From contig NZ_FOFB01000018.1 in assembly GCF_900110645.1 (NCBI RefSeq), forward strand, positions 62,001-126,000: a DNA stretch of 64,000 bases. The letters run 5' to 3'. The stretch is from Neolewinella agarilytica. GTDB taxonomy: Bacteria > Bacteroidota > Bacteroidia > Chitinophagales > Saprospiraceae. The notes under the pieces are model-generated. The model had not been told where the DNA came from. It ran no database searches and was given only the letters and a program-made list of their open reading frames with translations. Positions 50,364 to 59,232 of the stretch are shown here, piece by piece. The number at the start of each line of letters is the position of its first letter. Position 1 is the first letter of the stretch. Made by a program: the position numbers and the translations under genes.

Positions 50364-51518
50364 TTAAAGTCTGGTCCCTCCTCCCAGCGGCGAATCCGGC
50401 ACCATAGCGGGCCGGCGGCCCAGCTCTTCGGGCAGGGAGCAGGTTTTCATGCGGGGCAGCACGTAGCGGGCGAAGAGTTCGCATTCTTCCAGGTGGGGGT
50501 AGCCGGAAAGGATGAAAGACCGAATGCCCATGGCGTGGTAGCGCATCAGCTTGTCGTAGACCTGATCGGGGGTACCGACGATGGCGGCCCCGCAGCCGCT
50601 GCGGGCGCGGCCGATGCCGGTCCAGAGGTGATCTTCGACGAAGCCGTCCTTGTCCGATTGTTCCCGGAGGGCAGCCTGCTTGCTTACGCCATAAGATTTG
50701 GCGTCAAGGGCCCGGTTCTTCAGCTCTTCGCCGGATTCATCATCGATGAGGTGCATCAGATCCCGGCTGGCCTGGAGAGCCTCAGCTTCCGTCTCCCGGA
50801 CGATGACGTGGACCCGGAGACCGAAGTCGAGCGTTCGTCCAAACTTTGCACCTGCGGCCGCGCCCACCTTCTGCATGTGCGCCTGAATCTTGTCTTCTGT
50901 TTCCGGCCACATCAGGTAGACATCGCAATGCTCGGCGCACAGCTCTACCCCATCCGGGCTGTACCCACCGAAATAAAGCAGCGGGCCACCATTTTGCTGG
51001 TAGGGCCTGACCGGGGCCGTGGGCAGGTCAAGATCGTAAAACTCTCCCCTAAAAGAAAGATGATCTTTCGTCCAGCATTGCTTCAGTATTTCAATCACCT
51101 CCCGGCTTTTGCGGTAGCGGACGGCGCTTTCCACTTTGGTTCCCGGCAGGTCACTACTGATGATGTTGACGGTCAGTTTGCCCAGCAGCATATGATCGAG
51201 CGTAGCCAGCGCGCGGGCCAGCATGGGGGGATGCACCTCTCCGCAACGGATGGCCGTAAGCAGGTTCATCTGCCGCAGTTGTGGAGCCAGGGCAGCGGCG
51301 AAGGTCAGGGTATCCTGCCCGACCTGATAACTGCTGGGCAAGAGCATATTCCGGTACCCCAGCTCATCCGCCGTACGGGCGATCTGGCTGGCGTTGCGAA
51401 AACTGCTTTTGTAGAAAGGATCCCGTTTGCCCAGAAAGCGGTCATCACCGTTACAGATGGGGGCAAACCAGGAAACTTCGGCGGAGGGGAGATGGGCAGA
51501 TCTGACGGGATTGGACAA
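50364..51518 (-). CDS. LLM-class flavin-dependent oxidoreductase, SsuD-like
   Basis: 384 aa from TTG; no ATG precedes the conserved [15 protein letters not shown], so a non-ATG start is needed. It resembles FMNH2-dependent alkanesulfonate monooxygenase: [76 protein letters not shown] and [16 protein letters not shown]. It frees sulfite from organosulfonates using reduced flavin. No ssuABC or ssuE gene is near, so the substrate is uncertain. A CACCTGCG element is read in frame as VGAAAGAK near residue 220. Confidence 0.88.
   Translation of the reverse strand: MSNPVRSAHLPSAEVSWFAPICNGDDRFLGKRDPFYKSSFRNASQIARTADELGYRNMLLPSSYQVGQDTLTFAAALAPQLRQMNLLTAIRCGEVHPPMLARALATLDHMLLGKLTVNIISSDLPGTKVESAVRYRKSREVIEILKQCWTKDHLSFRGEFYDLDLPTAPVRPYQQNGGPLLYFGGYSPDGVELCAEHCDVYLMWPETEDKIQAHMQKVGAAAGAKFGRTLDFGLRVHVIVRETEAEALQASRDLMHLIDDESGEELKNRALDAKSYGVSKQAALREQSDKDGFVEDHLWTGIGRARSGCGAAIVGTPDQVYDKLMRYHAMGIRSFILSGYPHLEECELFARYVLPRMKTCSLPEELGRRPAMVPDSPLGGGTRL
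50846..50865 (+). repeat. CACCTGCG element inside the LLM oxidoreductase gene
   Basis: TTGCACCTGCGGCCGCGCCC, a full match on the strand opposite to the gene, read as GAAAGA. The same peptide is produced by the copy at the pump-TolC joint. Confidence 0.88.
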
Positions 51519-51585
51519 GGCTAATGATTTGGGCGTAAAAATAACCTTAGCGCTGACATACCTGAGTCAAAGTGAATCCCCTCCC

Positions 51586-53148
51586 CTACTGTAGCTCTAA
51601 ACGATACACATCTGTCCTCCGATCCTGCAAGTTATGAACGGAGCCATGTTCGTGTAATTCTTTGAGCAGGTCCAGATCAACGTCCGCCACGAGAATCATT
51701 TCGGTATTCGGGGTTGCTTCGGCTTTGACCCCATTGGAGGGGAAAGCAAAATCACAGGGCGTAAAAACCATTGACTGGGCGTACTGAATGTCCATATTGT
51801 GCACCTTCGGCAGGTTACCCACTGAACCCGCAATGGCCACATAACATTCGTTTTCGATGGCTCGCGCCTGGGAGCAGTGGCGTACCCGGCTGTAGCCATT
51901 CTGGGTGTCGGTCAGAAAAGGAACGAAGAGAATGTTCATTCCCTGCCCGGCCAATAGCCTGGGCAATTCCGGAAACTCGACATCATAGCAGATTACAATA
52001 CCAATCTTTCCACAGTCGGTATCGAATGTTTTTACCTGATTTCCTCCGGTCATGCCCCAGACTTTCACCTCATCGGGGGTAACGTGAAGCTTATAGAATT
52101 TCTCCATCGTACCATCCCGCTTACAGAGAAAGCCCACATTGTATAATGTTCCGTTTTCCACGGAAGGCATGGAGCCGGTGATGATGTTAATATTGTACTG
52201 AATGCTAAACTCGCTGAACTTGCGCACAATGGGCTCTGTGAACTCTGCCAGCTTCCGGATGGCATCCGGCTCGGAGAGGTTGTTATAGGCAGCCATGAGT
52301 GGTGCATTGAAAAACTCGGGGAAGAGGGCAAAGTCAGAGCGGTAGTTACTCACCGTCTGGACGAAATACTCCATCTGTTCAATGAGCTCCTCGAGGGTCC
52401 GGTACGGACGCATCTGCCACTGAACGAGGCCAAGCCGGACAACACTTTTGGTGGTAGAGGGCTTCTTCGTAGGAGGAGTATACAAGACGTTATTCCACAT
52501 CAGGAGCGCCGCATATTCTTTACTGTCCGTATCCCCCTCCAGATAGCCCTTGATGATCTTCTTGACGTAGAAATCGTTAGCGAATTGAAAATTGAGCACG
52601 GGGTCATGAATTTCCCGCGACTTGACAGCCTCCATGTATTTCCGTACCGGCATTTCCTTTGCGTAAAGGTGGTACTTGGGCAAGCGGCCTCCGAAGACGA
52701 TCCCTTCCAGATTGAGTTGTTCACAAAGCTCTTTTCGGTAGTCGTACATCCGCCGCCCCAGGCGGAGACCTCGGAAGGCTGGCGCAACAAACACATCAAT
52801 ACCGTATAGCATATTACCCTCAGCAGTGTGGGTATTAAAGCTATAGTCGCCGGTAATTTCGGCGTAGGTGTGGTTATCCCCAAACTGAGGGTAATCGACA
52901 ATAATACTCAGTGCGCAACCCGCCAGTTGCCCGTCGATTAGTATCGCAATCTGCCCTTCGGGGAACACGTCAATCAGTTTCTGGATCTCGTGCCGTTCCC
53001 ATGCTGATTCCGGAAGAACAGCGTAGGCTTCTTCCATTAATGCTTTGAGCTGACGATACTGACCGATCGTGAGGTACTTCAGCTCAATTTTTTCAATACT
53101 GTCAGCCAGATTGGTACTTGTAGCTTCCTTTTCGGGATTTGCGGGCAT
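51586..53148 (-). CDS. Bifunctional GNAT acetyltransferase and carbon-nitrogen hydrolase
   Basis: 520 aa. A GNAT domain (about 25-195) is fused to a nitrilase-superfamily amidohydrolase (about 225-515). The hydrolase triad is present: Glu in FALFPEFFNAP, Lys in MEKFYKLHVTP, Cys in GIVICYDVEFPEL. The GNAT part has AGCALSII, FVAPAFRGLRLGRRMYDYRKELC (acetyl-CoA loop). This fusion is known in Bacteroidota and Bacillus; the substrate is unknown. It probably acts in the cytosol on an amine/amide metabolite. It lies 67 bp upstream of the LLM gene on the same strand. Confidence 0.9.
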   Translation of the reverse strand: MPANPEKEATSTNLADSIEKIELKYLTIGQYRQLKALMEEAYAVLPESAWERHEIQKLIDVFPEGQIAILIDGQLAGCALSIIVDYPQFGDNHTYAEITGDYSFNTHTAEGNMLYGIDVFVAPAFRGLRLGRRMYDYRKELCEQLNLEGIVFGGRLPKYHLYAKEMPVRKYMEAVKSREIHDPVLNFQFANDFYVKKIIKGYLEGDTDSKEYAALLMWNNVLYTPPTKKPSTTKSVVRLGLVQWQMRPYRTLEELIEQMEYFVQTVSNYRSDFALFPEFFNAPLMAAYNNLSEPDAIRKLAEFTEPIVRKFSEFSIQYNINIITGSMPSVENGTLYNVGFLCKRDGTMEKFYKLHVTPDEVKVWGMTGGNQVKTFDTDCGKIGIVICYDVEFPELPRLLAGQGMNILFVPFLTDTQNGYSRVRHCSQARAIENECYVAIAGSVGNLPKVHNMDIQYAQSMVFTPCDFAFPSNGVKAEATPNTEMILVADVDLDLLKELHEHGSVHNLQDRRTDVYRLELQ

Positions 53149-53286
53149 AAATAGTTTTCTCTTGGTTTATCCGCGTATAGAACACTCTACACCCCAAAAA
53201 GTGCGGGAGACACCTGCCGGAAATCAACCGCTGAGTTTAGCCTCAGACCGGGAAACATTCCCTCCCGGATTACCCAAGCCCCTCGT

Positions 53287-55431
53287 TTACTGCTTAACAA
53301 ACTTCCCTAGTCCTGCTTTTCCGTCAGTAACCAGGTAAAGCCCGGGAGCGAGCCCGCTAATATCTACTCCATCGAAGAAATCATTACTTCTGATGTTATC
53401 TTTTACTAACCGTCCCCGGGCGTCAAAAATCCTCAGGATGTCGTGTAGTTTCAGGTCTCTGAAAAACACTTTATCGTCGGCGGGGTTAGGAAACAGCTCA
53501 ATGGTTCTGTCTGATGTTCTGGCCGGATCATTGATAGAAACGGGAAAACGAGAACAATCTTCACCCGGCAGGTTGTAGCAGCGGGAGGCAGCTCCCCGGG
53601 TGATGTCCCAGTCTACCCCCGCCAGCCAACGTTCGCGACCACTTTCATAAGCTCCCGCATCCGGAGCCGCACCCTGAAAGCCATCAGTAATTCCACTGAT
53701 TTCCCGACCGGCGTCGATGGCAGAAGAGCCTTCCACCAGAGAGAAATCCAGCCCGGACTCCTCCATAAAGGGAGAGGCTCCGGAAGCAAGAATCACATTA
53801 TTCTGCTTATCGGATTGTGGTTCAAGTTCAGGGCTGTTGGTCAGCGTATTCCAGATTTTCACGTTACTGAAAGCCGTACCGGGCTTGTGCCAGGCATCAA
53901 AGGCCTTGGAGCCGTCCCACAAAGTATTATTGAAAATATCCAGGTCTTTTCCGTTCCAGTTAATTTGTACGCTGGACCACTCCGTGTCATACACCACATT
54001 ATGATGCACCCTTACGCCTTCGGGGTCATTGTCCAGATAAATACCCGCTGCCTTTTTAAGGTCTCCTCTGCCGTAGGCATCGTGAAACCAGTTGTGGTCG
54101 ATCTCCATATTCAGTCCGGTCCCGATCGTGTAGAGCAGTGCACAATCATCAGCAATGAGGTTACTATTAGAAATGTCGTTATACCCGACCCGGGAGTTTT
54201 TACTGATGATTTGAATGCCGTCCCGACCGCCGTTGGTGATGGTGTTTTTCAGCACCAGTGCATTGTTTTGGCCACGCACCATTAAGGGCGCATCGTAGTC
54301 GCCAATGAAATTAAAATCGTGGATGTAATTATTTTCTATCGTCGTTCCACTCCCACTATCCCAGATGCCGGTTCCGGCTCCAAAACCGATTTCGCAGTGT
54401 TCGATTCGGGTATCCACGGCATTCCACTTCACATCAACGGCCCGGCTTTCAGCGTGAAAATTCCTGGTGATCCCTCTGGTATAGCTACCATAGAAGCTGG
54501 ACATACCGTAGAGACGATTGCCCCTCCCTTCGATCTCTACTTTGCCGCCGAAGATGGCAAAGTTTTCCAGGCTGATGTAGTCTTTTCCCTTAAGATCAAC
54601 CACCAGACTACGTCGTCTCATCTGTACCTGCCCGTCCGCTGGCTGCTCACCGCCCGGCAGCTGAACGTAAAGCGTTTTACTGGCTTCGTCGAACCACCAT
54701 TCATTTTGGTAATCAAGCACTTCCTTAATTCCTTCCAAAAAGTAATCTCCCCCGTCAGCAGGTGGGTGGAAGGTGCGAATCCAGTCCTGATTTTTCTCCA
54801 GGTCAAAATTGACTCTCCCGGCGGAGCTGGAAGTAATGAAGGCTTTCCAGGTTGTCCAGCCGGAGCCTGGCCGGTCGCCATAAAAGAGGATAGAGCCCCC
54901 CGTCCAGTCGAAATCAGGAATGTCCGAATCCGTAAGAAAGGCATTGAATTCTGTTTCTCCGGGGCTACCGCTATCATTACGCAGCGAGTTGAGGGTAAAA
55001 GGATTACCGTCAGTATTATCAGGCCAGCGGGCCAGGTCCATGGCCGTGGCACCATTCATCACAAAATTTTCCTGCTTAAGGTCCCAGTCAATAGTTGTTT
55101 TGAAGCGACTATTCCCATCCGCCGTAAAACCATTTAACGCTTGCATAGCAGTAAGGATAACACGGTCTTCGCCGGCAGCGCGAAAAGTAATCGGGTTACC
55201 GGGGCTTCCCGAATTGGCCGGACGGAGCATTTCCTCATAGGTTCCTTCATGGATGATCACGATATCTCCGGCGACAGCGAGGCCGGCGGCTTTACCGATG
55301 GTCAGGAAAGGCGCGGCGGCCGTGCCGTCATTATCATCGCTTCCCGTTTTAGAGACGTGATATTCCGCTGCCGATAGTGCGCAGGAAAAGAAAAAGAAAA
55401 TGGCGAGAATGAAACCGGGTCCTTTGTGCAT
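53287..55431 (-). CDS. Secreted right-handed beta-helix protein with T9SS sorting domain
   Basis: 714 aa. Signal peptide 1-20; then YHVSKTGSDDNDGTAAAPFLTIGKAAGLAVAGDIVIIHEGTY, the typical opening of polysaccharide-acting right-handed beta-helix (pectate-lyase-like) proteins, continuing through repeated NxI/GI coils (about 270-530: VEIEGRGNRLYG, TRIEHCEIGFGAGTGIWDSGSGTTIENNYIHDF, NALVLKNTITNGGRDGIQIISKNSRV). About 640-714 is a T9SS sorting domain (ELFPNPADDKVFF, GLYLVTDGKAGLGKFV). It probably cleaves or binds an extracellular polysaccharide; the sugar is unknown. Confidence 0.85.
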   Translation of the reverse strand: MHKGPGFILAIFFFFSCALSAAEYHVSKTGSDDNDGTAAAPFLTIGKAAGLAVAGDIVIIHEGTYEEMLRPANSGSPGNPITFRAAGEDRVILTAMQALNGFTADGNSRFKTTIDWDLKQENFVMNGATAMDLARWPDNTDGNPFTLNSLRNDSGSPGETEFNAFLTDSDIPDFDWTGGSILFYGDRPGSGWTTWKAFITSSSAGRVNFDLEKNQDWIRTFHPPADGGDYFLEGIKEVLDYQNEWWFDEASKTLYVQLPGGEQPADGQVQMRRRSLVVDLKGKDYISLENFAIFGGKVEIEGRGNRLYGMSSFYGSYTRGITRNFHAESRAVDVKWNAVDTRIEHCEIGFGAGTGIWDSGSGTTIENNYIHDFNFIGDYDAPLMVRGQNNALVLKNTITNGGRDGIQIISKNSRVGYNDISNSNLIADDCALLYTIGTGLNMEIDHNWFHDAYGRGDLKKAAGIYLDNDPEGVRVHHNVVYDTEWSSVQINWNGKDLDIFNNTLWDGSKAFDAWHKPGTAFSNVKIWNTLTNSPELEPQSDKQNNVILASGASPFMEESGLDFSLVEGSSAIDAGREISGITDGFQGAAPDAGAYESGRERWLAGVDWDITRGAASRCYNLPGEDCSRFPVSINDPARTSDRTIELFPNPADDKVFFRDLKLHDILRIFDARGRLVKDNIRSNDFFDGVDISGLAPGLYLVTDGKAGLGKFVKQ

Positions 55432-55559
55432 GATTACTTTTTAGTACAATGTTGCTTCGAATGTAAGGGCATAAACAGCCACCTCAACACCAATTATCCG
55501 ATGGTGATGGAAGGATGAACAATTGTGGTAGACAATCCTGAGCAGCTTCTGAAAATGTC

Positions 55560-55581
55560 GGGCGACGGGGCGCAGGTGCAA
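55560..55581 (-). repeat. CACCTGCG element, long variant
   Basis: The minus strand reads TTGCACCTGCGCCCCGTCGC and CC, with two extra bases in the centre. It lies about 130 bp upstream of the beta-helix gene, in its orientation. Confidence 0.55.
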
Positions 55582-55605
55582 GGAAACCCTGAAGAGCAAA
55601 CATTC

Positions 55606-55636
55606 ACTAAAAAAGCCCTGCACTAAGGTGCAGGGC
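55606..55636 (-). terminator. Terminator downstream of the 16-codon ORF
   Basis: On the minus strand GCCCTGCAC-CTTA-GTGCAGGGC, a perfect 9-bp stem, is followed by TTTTTTAGT. It ends a minus-strand transcript that comes from the right, before the beta-helix gene. Confidence 0.85.
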
Positions 55637-55662
55637 CTCTGAAATGGGGATTATAAGTTCGT

Positions 55663-55713
55663 TTACTTCTGGCGTACGTTCATGGGACCAAAGCGCAAAA
55701 TCTGAATACGCAT
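55663..55713 (-). CDS. Possible 16-aa peptide ORF between two hairpins
   Basis: ATG to TAA on the minus strand encodes MRIQILRFGPMNVRQK. It lies exactly between a 10-bp-stem hairpin (55726-55748) and a strong terminator (55606-55636), as a leader peptide or small-RNA-borne peptide would. No ribosome-binding site is visible, but Bacteroidota rarely use one. It may be chance. The downstream gene is the beta-helix T9SS protein. Confidence 0.35.
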   Translation of the reverse strand: MRIQILRFGPMNVRQK

Positions 55714-55721
55714 TTAGCAAA

Positions 55722-55748
55722 ATAAGCCTCCGAACAGGGTTCGGAGGC
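55722..55748 (-). terminator. Strong hairpin upstream of the 16-codon ORF
   Basis: GCCTCCGAAC-CCT-GTTCGGAGGC on the minus strand, a perfect 10-bp stem with a 3-nt loop, is followed by TTATTTT. It looks like a terminator with a weak T-tract. Confidence 0.65.
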
Positions 55749-55749
55749 C

Positions 55750-56284
55750 TGGTAGCTTGCGCTACAAATTCCTACTTCAATTTATATAATTTTAAAATTC
55801 AGAAAAATGCGTGTGTGTGTGATTATGTGTGGTAGTTAACTTTTAATTCGCCTGCACAATAATAGCCACCAACTACCTGGTCCGGAGGGCAAGTCAAACT
55901 CAAACAGGTATAATCACTGACCAAAACAGGTGTTTATACCTATTTACTTTTGTTAGAAAAACACTTGTTGATCCGGCTTATCAACTCCTTCAGCGATTTA
56001 AGCAGAACGGTTAGCCAGCTTTCCCTTAAACTAGTACAGTGTAACATAGGTATTCATTGATTTATGCCTGGTCTTTTGCCCACCAGCATCATCACATTAG
56101 TTATGAATACTAAAAACTTAAAGCTAACCCGTTTAAAATTTTCATCTGCTTGCGGTATGCCCAAAACTTTTCGCCCCTCGTAAGCTGTTACTTCCATAAG
56201 ACTCCCCCCCTCCTGCCAGCAGTAGTGTGTGGCAGCTTACCCCACCCCTGCGGCAAAGTTAAACACCCCCGAAATACCAATCTC
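55750..56284. other. AT-rich intergenic region with a solo MITE end
   Basis: Apart from the hairpins and micro-ORF on its left side, this 535-bp stretch has no supported gene. 56033-56093 matches the left arm of the MITE-like element at 33336. Frames that open at TTG 56150 into the phosphatase gene are not coding-like. Confidence 0.6.
56033..56093 (+). repeat. Solo left half of the MITE-like element
   Basis: AGTACAGTGTAACATAGG-TATTC...TTTATGCCTGGTCTTTTGCC aligns with 33336-33396 at about 80% identity by eye, then diverges; there is no right arm. It may be a remnant of a deleted copy. Confidence 0.7.
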
Positions 56285-56920
56285 TTGCGTTACGCCATTT
56301 CTGACATCCACGGTTGCTCCAAAACGTTTAAGCTAGCCCTCTCCGAAATAAATCTTCAACCTACGGACGAACTTTTCCTCCTGGGCGACTACATCGATCG
56401 TGGGCCCGACAGCCAGGGCGTTCTGGAAATGATCTGGGACCTGGAAGCCAGTGGACAGCCAATAGTCTGTCTGCGGGGCAACCATGAAGAAATGGTGTTA
56501 GAGTATGTAGCCGGCAAGAGAGACCGCTACGAATGGTTTCCCCAACCGGAGCTAAAGCAAAAAACGCTTAACTGGTTTGCCTCCCTGCCCCATTACCACG
56601 AAACGCCGGGCTACATTCTGGTGCACGCCGGACTTAATTTCCTGCACCCTGAACCATTATCGGACGAATACGAAATGCTCTGGGCGCGCTATTGGTATGA
56701 TGACATGGTCAAAAATCCGGACTTCCTGGGCGACCGCATCGTCATCCATGGCCACACCCCGGCTAAGATGCTGAGCATCCGCAAGAGTATTCAGCTCATG
56801 GCCGAAAACCAGTACACCTGCATCGATTCCGGCTGTTCTCAGGAAATGGAAGGGATGGGTTACCTGACCGTACTGAACCTCGACACGCAGGAGGGGACGT
56901 TTGTGCGGTGTATTGATTAG
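56285..56920 (+). CDS. Metallophosphatase-fold serine/threonine phosphatase-like protein
   Basis: 211 aa from TTG at 56285, which yields MRYAISDIHGC as the family normally starts; the frame is open 45 codons further up but not coding-like. Metal ligands and catalytic residues are all present: SDIHG, GDYIDRGPDS, GNHEEM, VHAGLNF and HGHTPAKM. This is the PPP/diadenosine-tetraphosphatase family (PrpE/ApaH-like). The substrate could be a phosphoprotein or Ap4A-type nucleotide. It overlaps the minus-strand DUF6714-like gene by 4 bp at the stop. Confidence 0.88.
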   Translation: MRYAISDIHGCSKTFKLALSEINLQPTDELFLLGDYIDRGPDSQGVLEMIWDLEASGQPIVCLRGNHEEMVLEYVAGKRDRYEWFPQPELKQKTLNWFASLPHYHETPGYILVHAGLNFLHPEPLSDEYEMLWARYWYDDMVKNPDFLGDRIVIHGHTPAKMLSIRKSIQLMAENQYTCIDSGCSQEMEGMGYLTVLNLDTQEGTFVRCID

Positions 56921-57459
56921 CCATCCGCCAACCTCCCTCGCCAGTATTCCAACGTCGCTTCCGCATCCTCTAGCCTGGCGGGTTCCAATTCTTCCGTCCA
57001 CTCCATGCCTGCCTGAGCGTAACGATGGTGAGCATGAGTAGCGTGGATGTTTCGCTCGCGGGCAATGTAGTATTCCAGAAAGGCGACAACCGCTGCCCCC
57101 TGCCCTGCGTCCAGGGTAGCATGGAGGCTGGCCTGCCGCTGCTTCGCAAAATCGTCCCCTTCCCGCAGTAGCCAGATCACATTGATATTGCTGTAAGGTT
57201 GGTTAATCTCCAGCATCAACGCAGCTGGCAGGTAGTGCCGCCAACCGTCTGGCCGAAGGTAGCTGAAGGCCGATTGACAATCGAGTAACTGTTCCGGGCT
57301 GATTTCGTGCCATCGGCGACCGGGCAGGTGCTCGGTCGTGAAGTTGGGCTGCCCGTAATCATCGTCCGTTTGCCCCGCGTAGATGTCATATCCGTCAGCG
57401 GGGAAGGGAGCATCGATAAAAGCGTCGTGAATTTGCTGTTCGAGAGAGGTGAGGGGCAT
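56917..57459 (-). CDS. DUF6714-like protein
   Basis: 180 aa. Soluble, acidic, with LEQQIHDAFIDAPFPADGYDIYAG at the N-terminus, HEISPEQLLDCQSAFSYLRPDGWRHYLPAALMLEI in the middle (WRxYLPA is the DUF6714-type core), and a helical C-terminus VVAFLEYYIARE. The family has no known function; relatives sit near immunity or phosphatase genes, but no such evidence is here. The stop region overlaps the phosphatase gene by 4 bp. Confidence 0.75.
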   Translation of the reverse strand: MPLTSLEQQIHDAFIDAPFPADGYDIYAGQTDDDYGQPNFTTEHLPGRRWHEISPEQLLDCQSAFSYLRPDGWRHYLPAALMLEINQPYSNINVIWLLREGDDFAKQRQASLHATLDAGQGAAVVAFLEYYIARERNIHATHAHHRYAQAGMEWTEELEPARLEDAEATLEYWRGRLADG

Positions 57460-57644
57460 GAGGCCAGGCTACTGTTTTGTTCGTAACGCTTTATGATGGC
57501 CGGGAAGTTTTTGTTACGGAGGAAAAGAAGGATCGCTGCGCAATAGGCTTTGAACAGCGATTTGGGCAGCGTTACCACCCTTGGCATTCGTATTCCAATG
57601 TCCGTTATTTACGACGGGGTAGAATTCGAGGACTAGTGAAACCC

Positions 57645-59003
57645 CTATATCGCCTGCAAAATATCATATTGAGACACCAGGTATTTCCGGCCCGAACGGT
57701 CAGTAGTCACTACGGCAGGGTTTTCCTTCGTGATGTGCTTACCTAACTCTGAGAGTGTCATTTCCGTACTGACTTCCGGGAAAGGTTCCCGCATGATTTC
57801 TTTCACCGTTTTTTCGGCGTTGTCCATCGGGTTGGCCAGCAGAAAGTTGAGGACGTCGGTTTCGATGATGGAGCCAACGGACTTTTCTCCTTCTACGACT
57901 GGCATCTGGCTGAAAGCATGCTCTTTCATCATTTTGAGCGCTTCGCGGACCGAAGCTGAAGGCTCAATACCCGCAAAGGCAGCATCTTTCTTCAGCGCGA
58001 TGAGATCATTCACCCGTAGTTCTGTGTCCAGGAATCCACGTTCCCGCATCCAGTCATCGTTGTATATTTTACCAACGTAGCGGCTGCCGTGATCGTGGAT
58101 AACGACAACGACCAGGTCGTCGGGCTTGAGCTCGTCCTTCATCTGCAGCAATCCGGCGACGGCGGAGCCGGCGCTATAACCGAGCAAGAGTCCTTCTTCC
58201 TGGGCCAGACGGCGGGCCATTACGGCACCGTCTTTATCCGTTACTTTCTCGAAATGGTCGATGATGCTGAAGTCAACGTTCTTCGGTAGAATGTCTTCGC
58301 CGATCCCTTCGGTGATGTAGGGGTAAATCTCTTTTTCGTCGAACTCCCCCGTTTCATGGTACTTCTTGAAGACAGAGCCGTAGGTATCCACGCCCCAGAT
58401 CTTCACCTCCGGGTTTTGCTCCTTGAGGTAGCGGCCGGTACCAGAGATCGTTCCTCCCGTCCCAACACCCACAATCATGTGGGTAACCTTACCGTCCGTC
58501 TGTTTCCAGATCTCGGGGCCGGTGCTTTCATAGTGCGCCTGGCGGTTGCTCAGGTTATCGTATTGGTTGAACCAGTAGCTGTTAGGGATTTCCTTACTCA
58601 GTCGCTCCGCCACAGAGTAGTAGCTACGGGGGTCTTCAGGAGTAACGTTCGTCGGGCAAACGATCACTTCCGCGCCCATGGCGCGGAGGATATCAAACTT
58701 CTCCTTGCTCTGCTTATCGCTGGTGGTAAAAATGCAACGATAGCCCTTCACACAAGCCGCCAGGGCGAGCCCCATCCCCGTGTTACCAGACGTACACTCG
58801 ATGATGGTACCACCGGGTTTCAGGCGGCCATCCGCTTCCGCGTCGAGCACCATCTTGAGCCCCATACGATCTTTAATGCTATGACCGGGGTTGAAGGTTT
58901 CCACTTTCATCACTACACGACAGGGCAAGCCGGCAACGACTTTGTGCAGTTCCACCATCGGCGTGTTTCCGATTGTTTCGAGAATGTTGTTCTTGATATC
59001 CAT
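57645..59003 (-). CDS. PLP-dependent cysteine/cystathionine synthase with CBS domains
   Basis: 452 aa from the ATG of MDIKNNILE. Fold type II PLP enzyme: NTPMVELHKV, NPGHSIKDRMG with PLP Lys44, CTSGNTGMGLALA, VGTGGTISGTGRYLKE, and LGYSAGSAVAG. About 335-450 is a pair of CBS domains (ALKMMKEHAFSQMPVVE, NPAVVTTDRSGRKYLVSQYDIL), as in cystathionine beta-synthase and its bacterial relatives. It joins serine or O-acetylserine with a thiol. Lys of SIKDR is present. No partner lyase is adjacent. The frame upstream reads into an inverted repeat. Confidence 0.9.
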   Translation of the reverse strand: MDIKNNILETIGNTPMVELHKVVAGLPCRVVMKVETFNPGHSIKDRMGLKMVLDAEADGRLKPGGTIIECTSGNTGMGLALAACVKGYRCIFTTSDKQSKEKFDILRAMGAEVIVCPTNVTPEDPRSYYSVAERLSKEIPNSYWFNQYDNLSNRQAHYESTGPEIWKQTDGKVTHMIVGVGTGGTISGTGRYLKEQNPEVKIWGVDTYGSVFKKYHETGEFDEKEIYPYITEGIGEDILPKNVDFSIIDHFEKVTDKDGAVMARRLAQEEGLLLGYSAGSAVAGLLQMKDELKPDDLVVVVIHDHGSRYVGKIYNDDWMRERGFLDTELRVNDLIALKKDAAFAGIEPSASVREALKMMKEHAFSQMPVVEGEKSVGSIIETDVLNFLLANPMDNAEKTVKEIMREPFPEVSTEMTLSELGKHITKENPAVVTTDRSGRKYLVSQYDILQAI

Positions 59004-59045
59004 TGGCTTGTTTTCTTGGGCGGGGCGAAGGTACAACATGGGGGC

Positions 59046-59142
59046 GGGTTGCGGGTGCCAGTTGCCGGGTGCGAGGTGCCGGGTCCTCATGTCCGCACCT
59101 GGCAACCCGGCACCTGGCAACTGGCAACTGGCACCCCGCAAC
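59046..59142. repeat. Long imperfect inverted repeat of GTGCCGGGTT units
   Basis: The left arm (GGTTGCGGGTGCCAGTTGCC, GAGGTGCCGGGT) and the right arm (ACCTGGCAACCCGGCACCTGG, CAACTGGCACCCCGCAACT) are near-complements about a CCTCATGTCC centre, forming a hairpin of about 40-bp arms between the CBS-domain gene and the permease gene. The vocabulary matches the 23173 heptamer array. Confidence 0.8.
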
Positions 59143-59172
59143 TACCCCTTGCAACTTAACCCACACTTAACA

Positions 59173-59200
59173 TTGACCTCCAAACATCGACCTATCTTGC
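59173..59200 (+). promoter_or_regulatory. Candidate promoter of the permease gene
   Basis: TTG (59173-59175) and TATCTTGC (59193-59200), a near match to TAnnTTTG, are 17 bp apart; the start codon is 33 bp further. Confidence 0.4.
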
Positions 59201-59232
59201 GCGATCTTTTTTAGGTTTTCTAATTATCCTGC

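Noticed and set aside
57477-57644. Plus-strand frame from TTG 57477 before the CBS-domain gene
   Set aside because: It has no recognised motif and runs into the gene on the opposite strand; a degraded fragment is possible but not shown.
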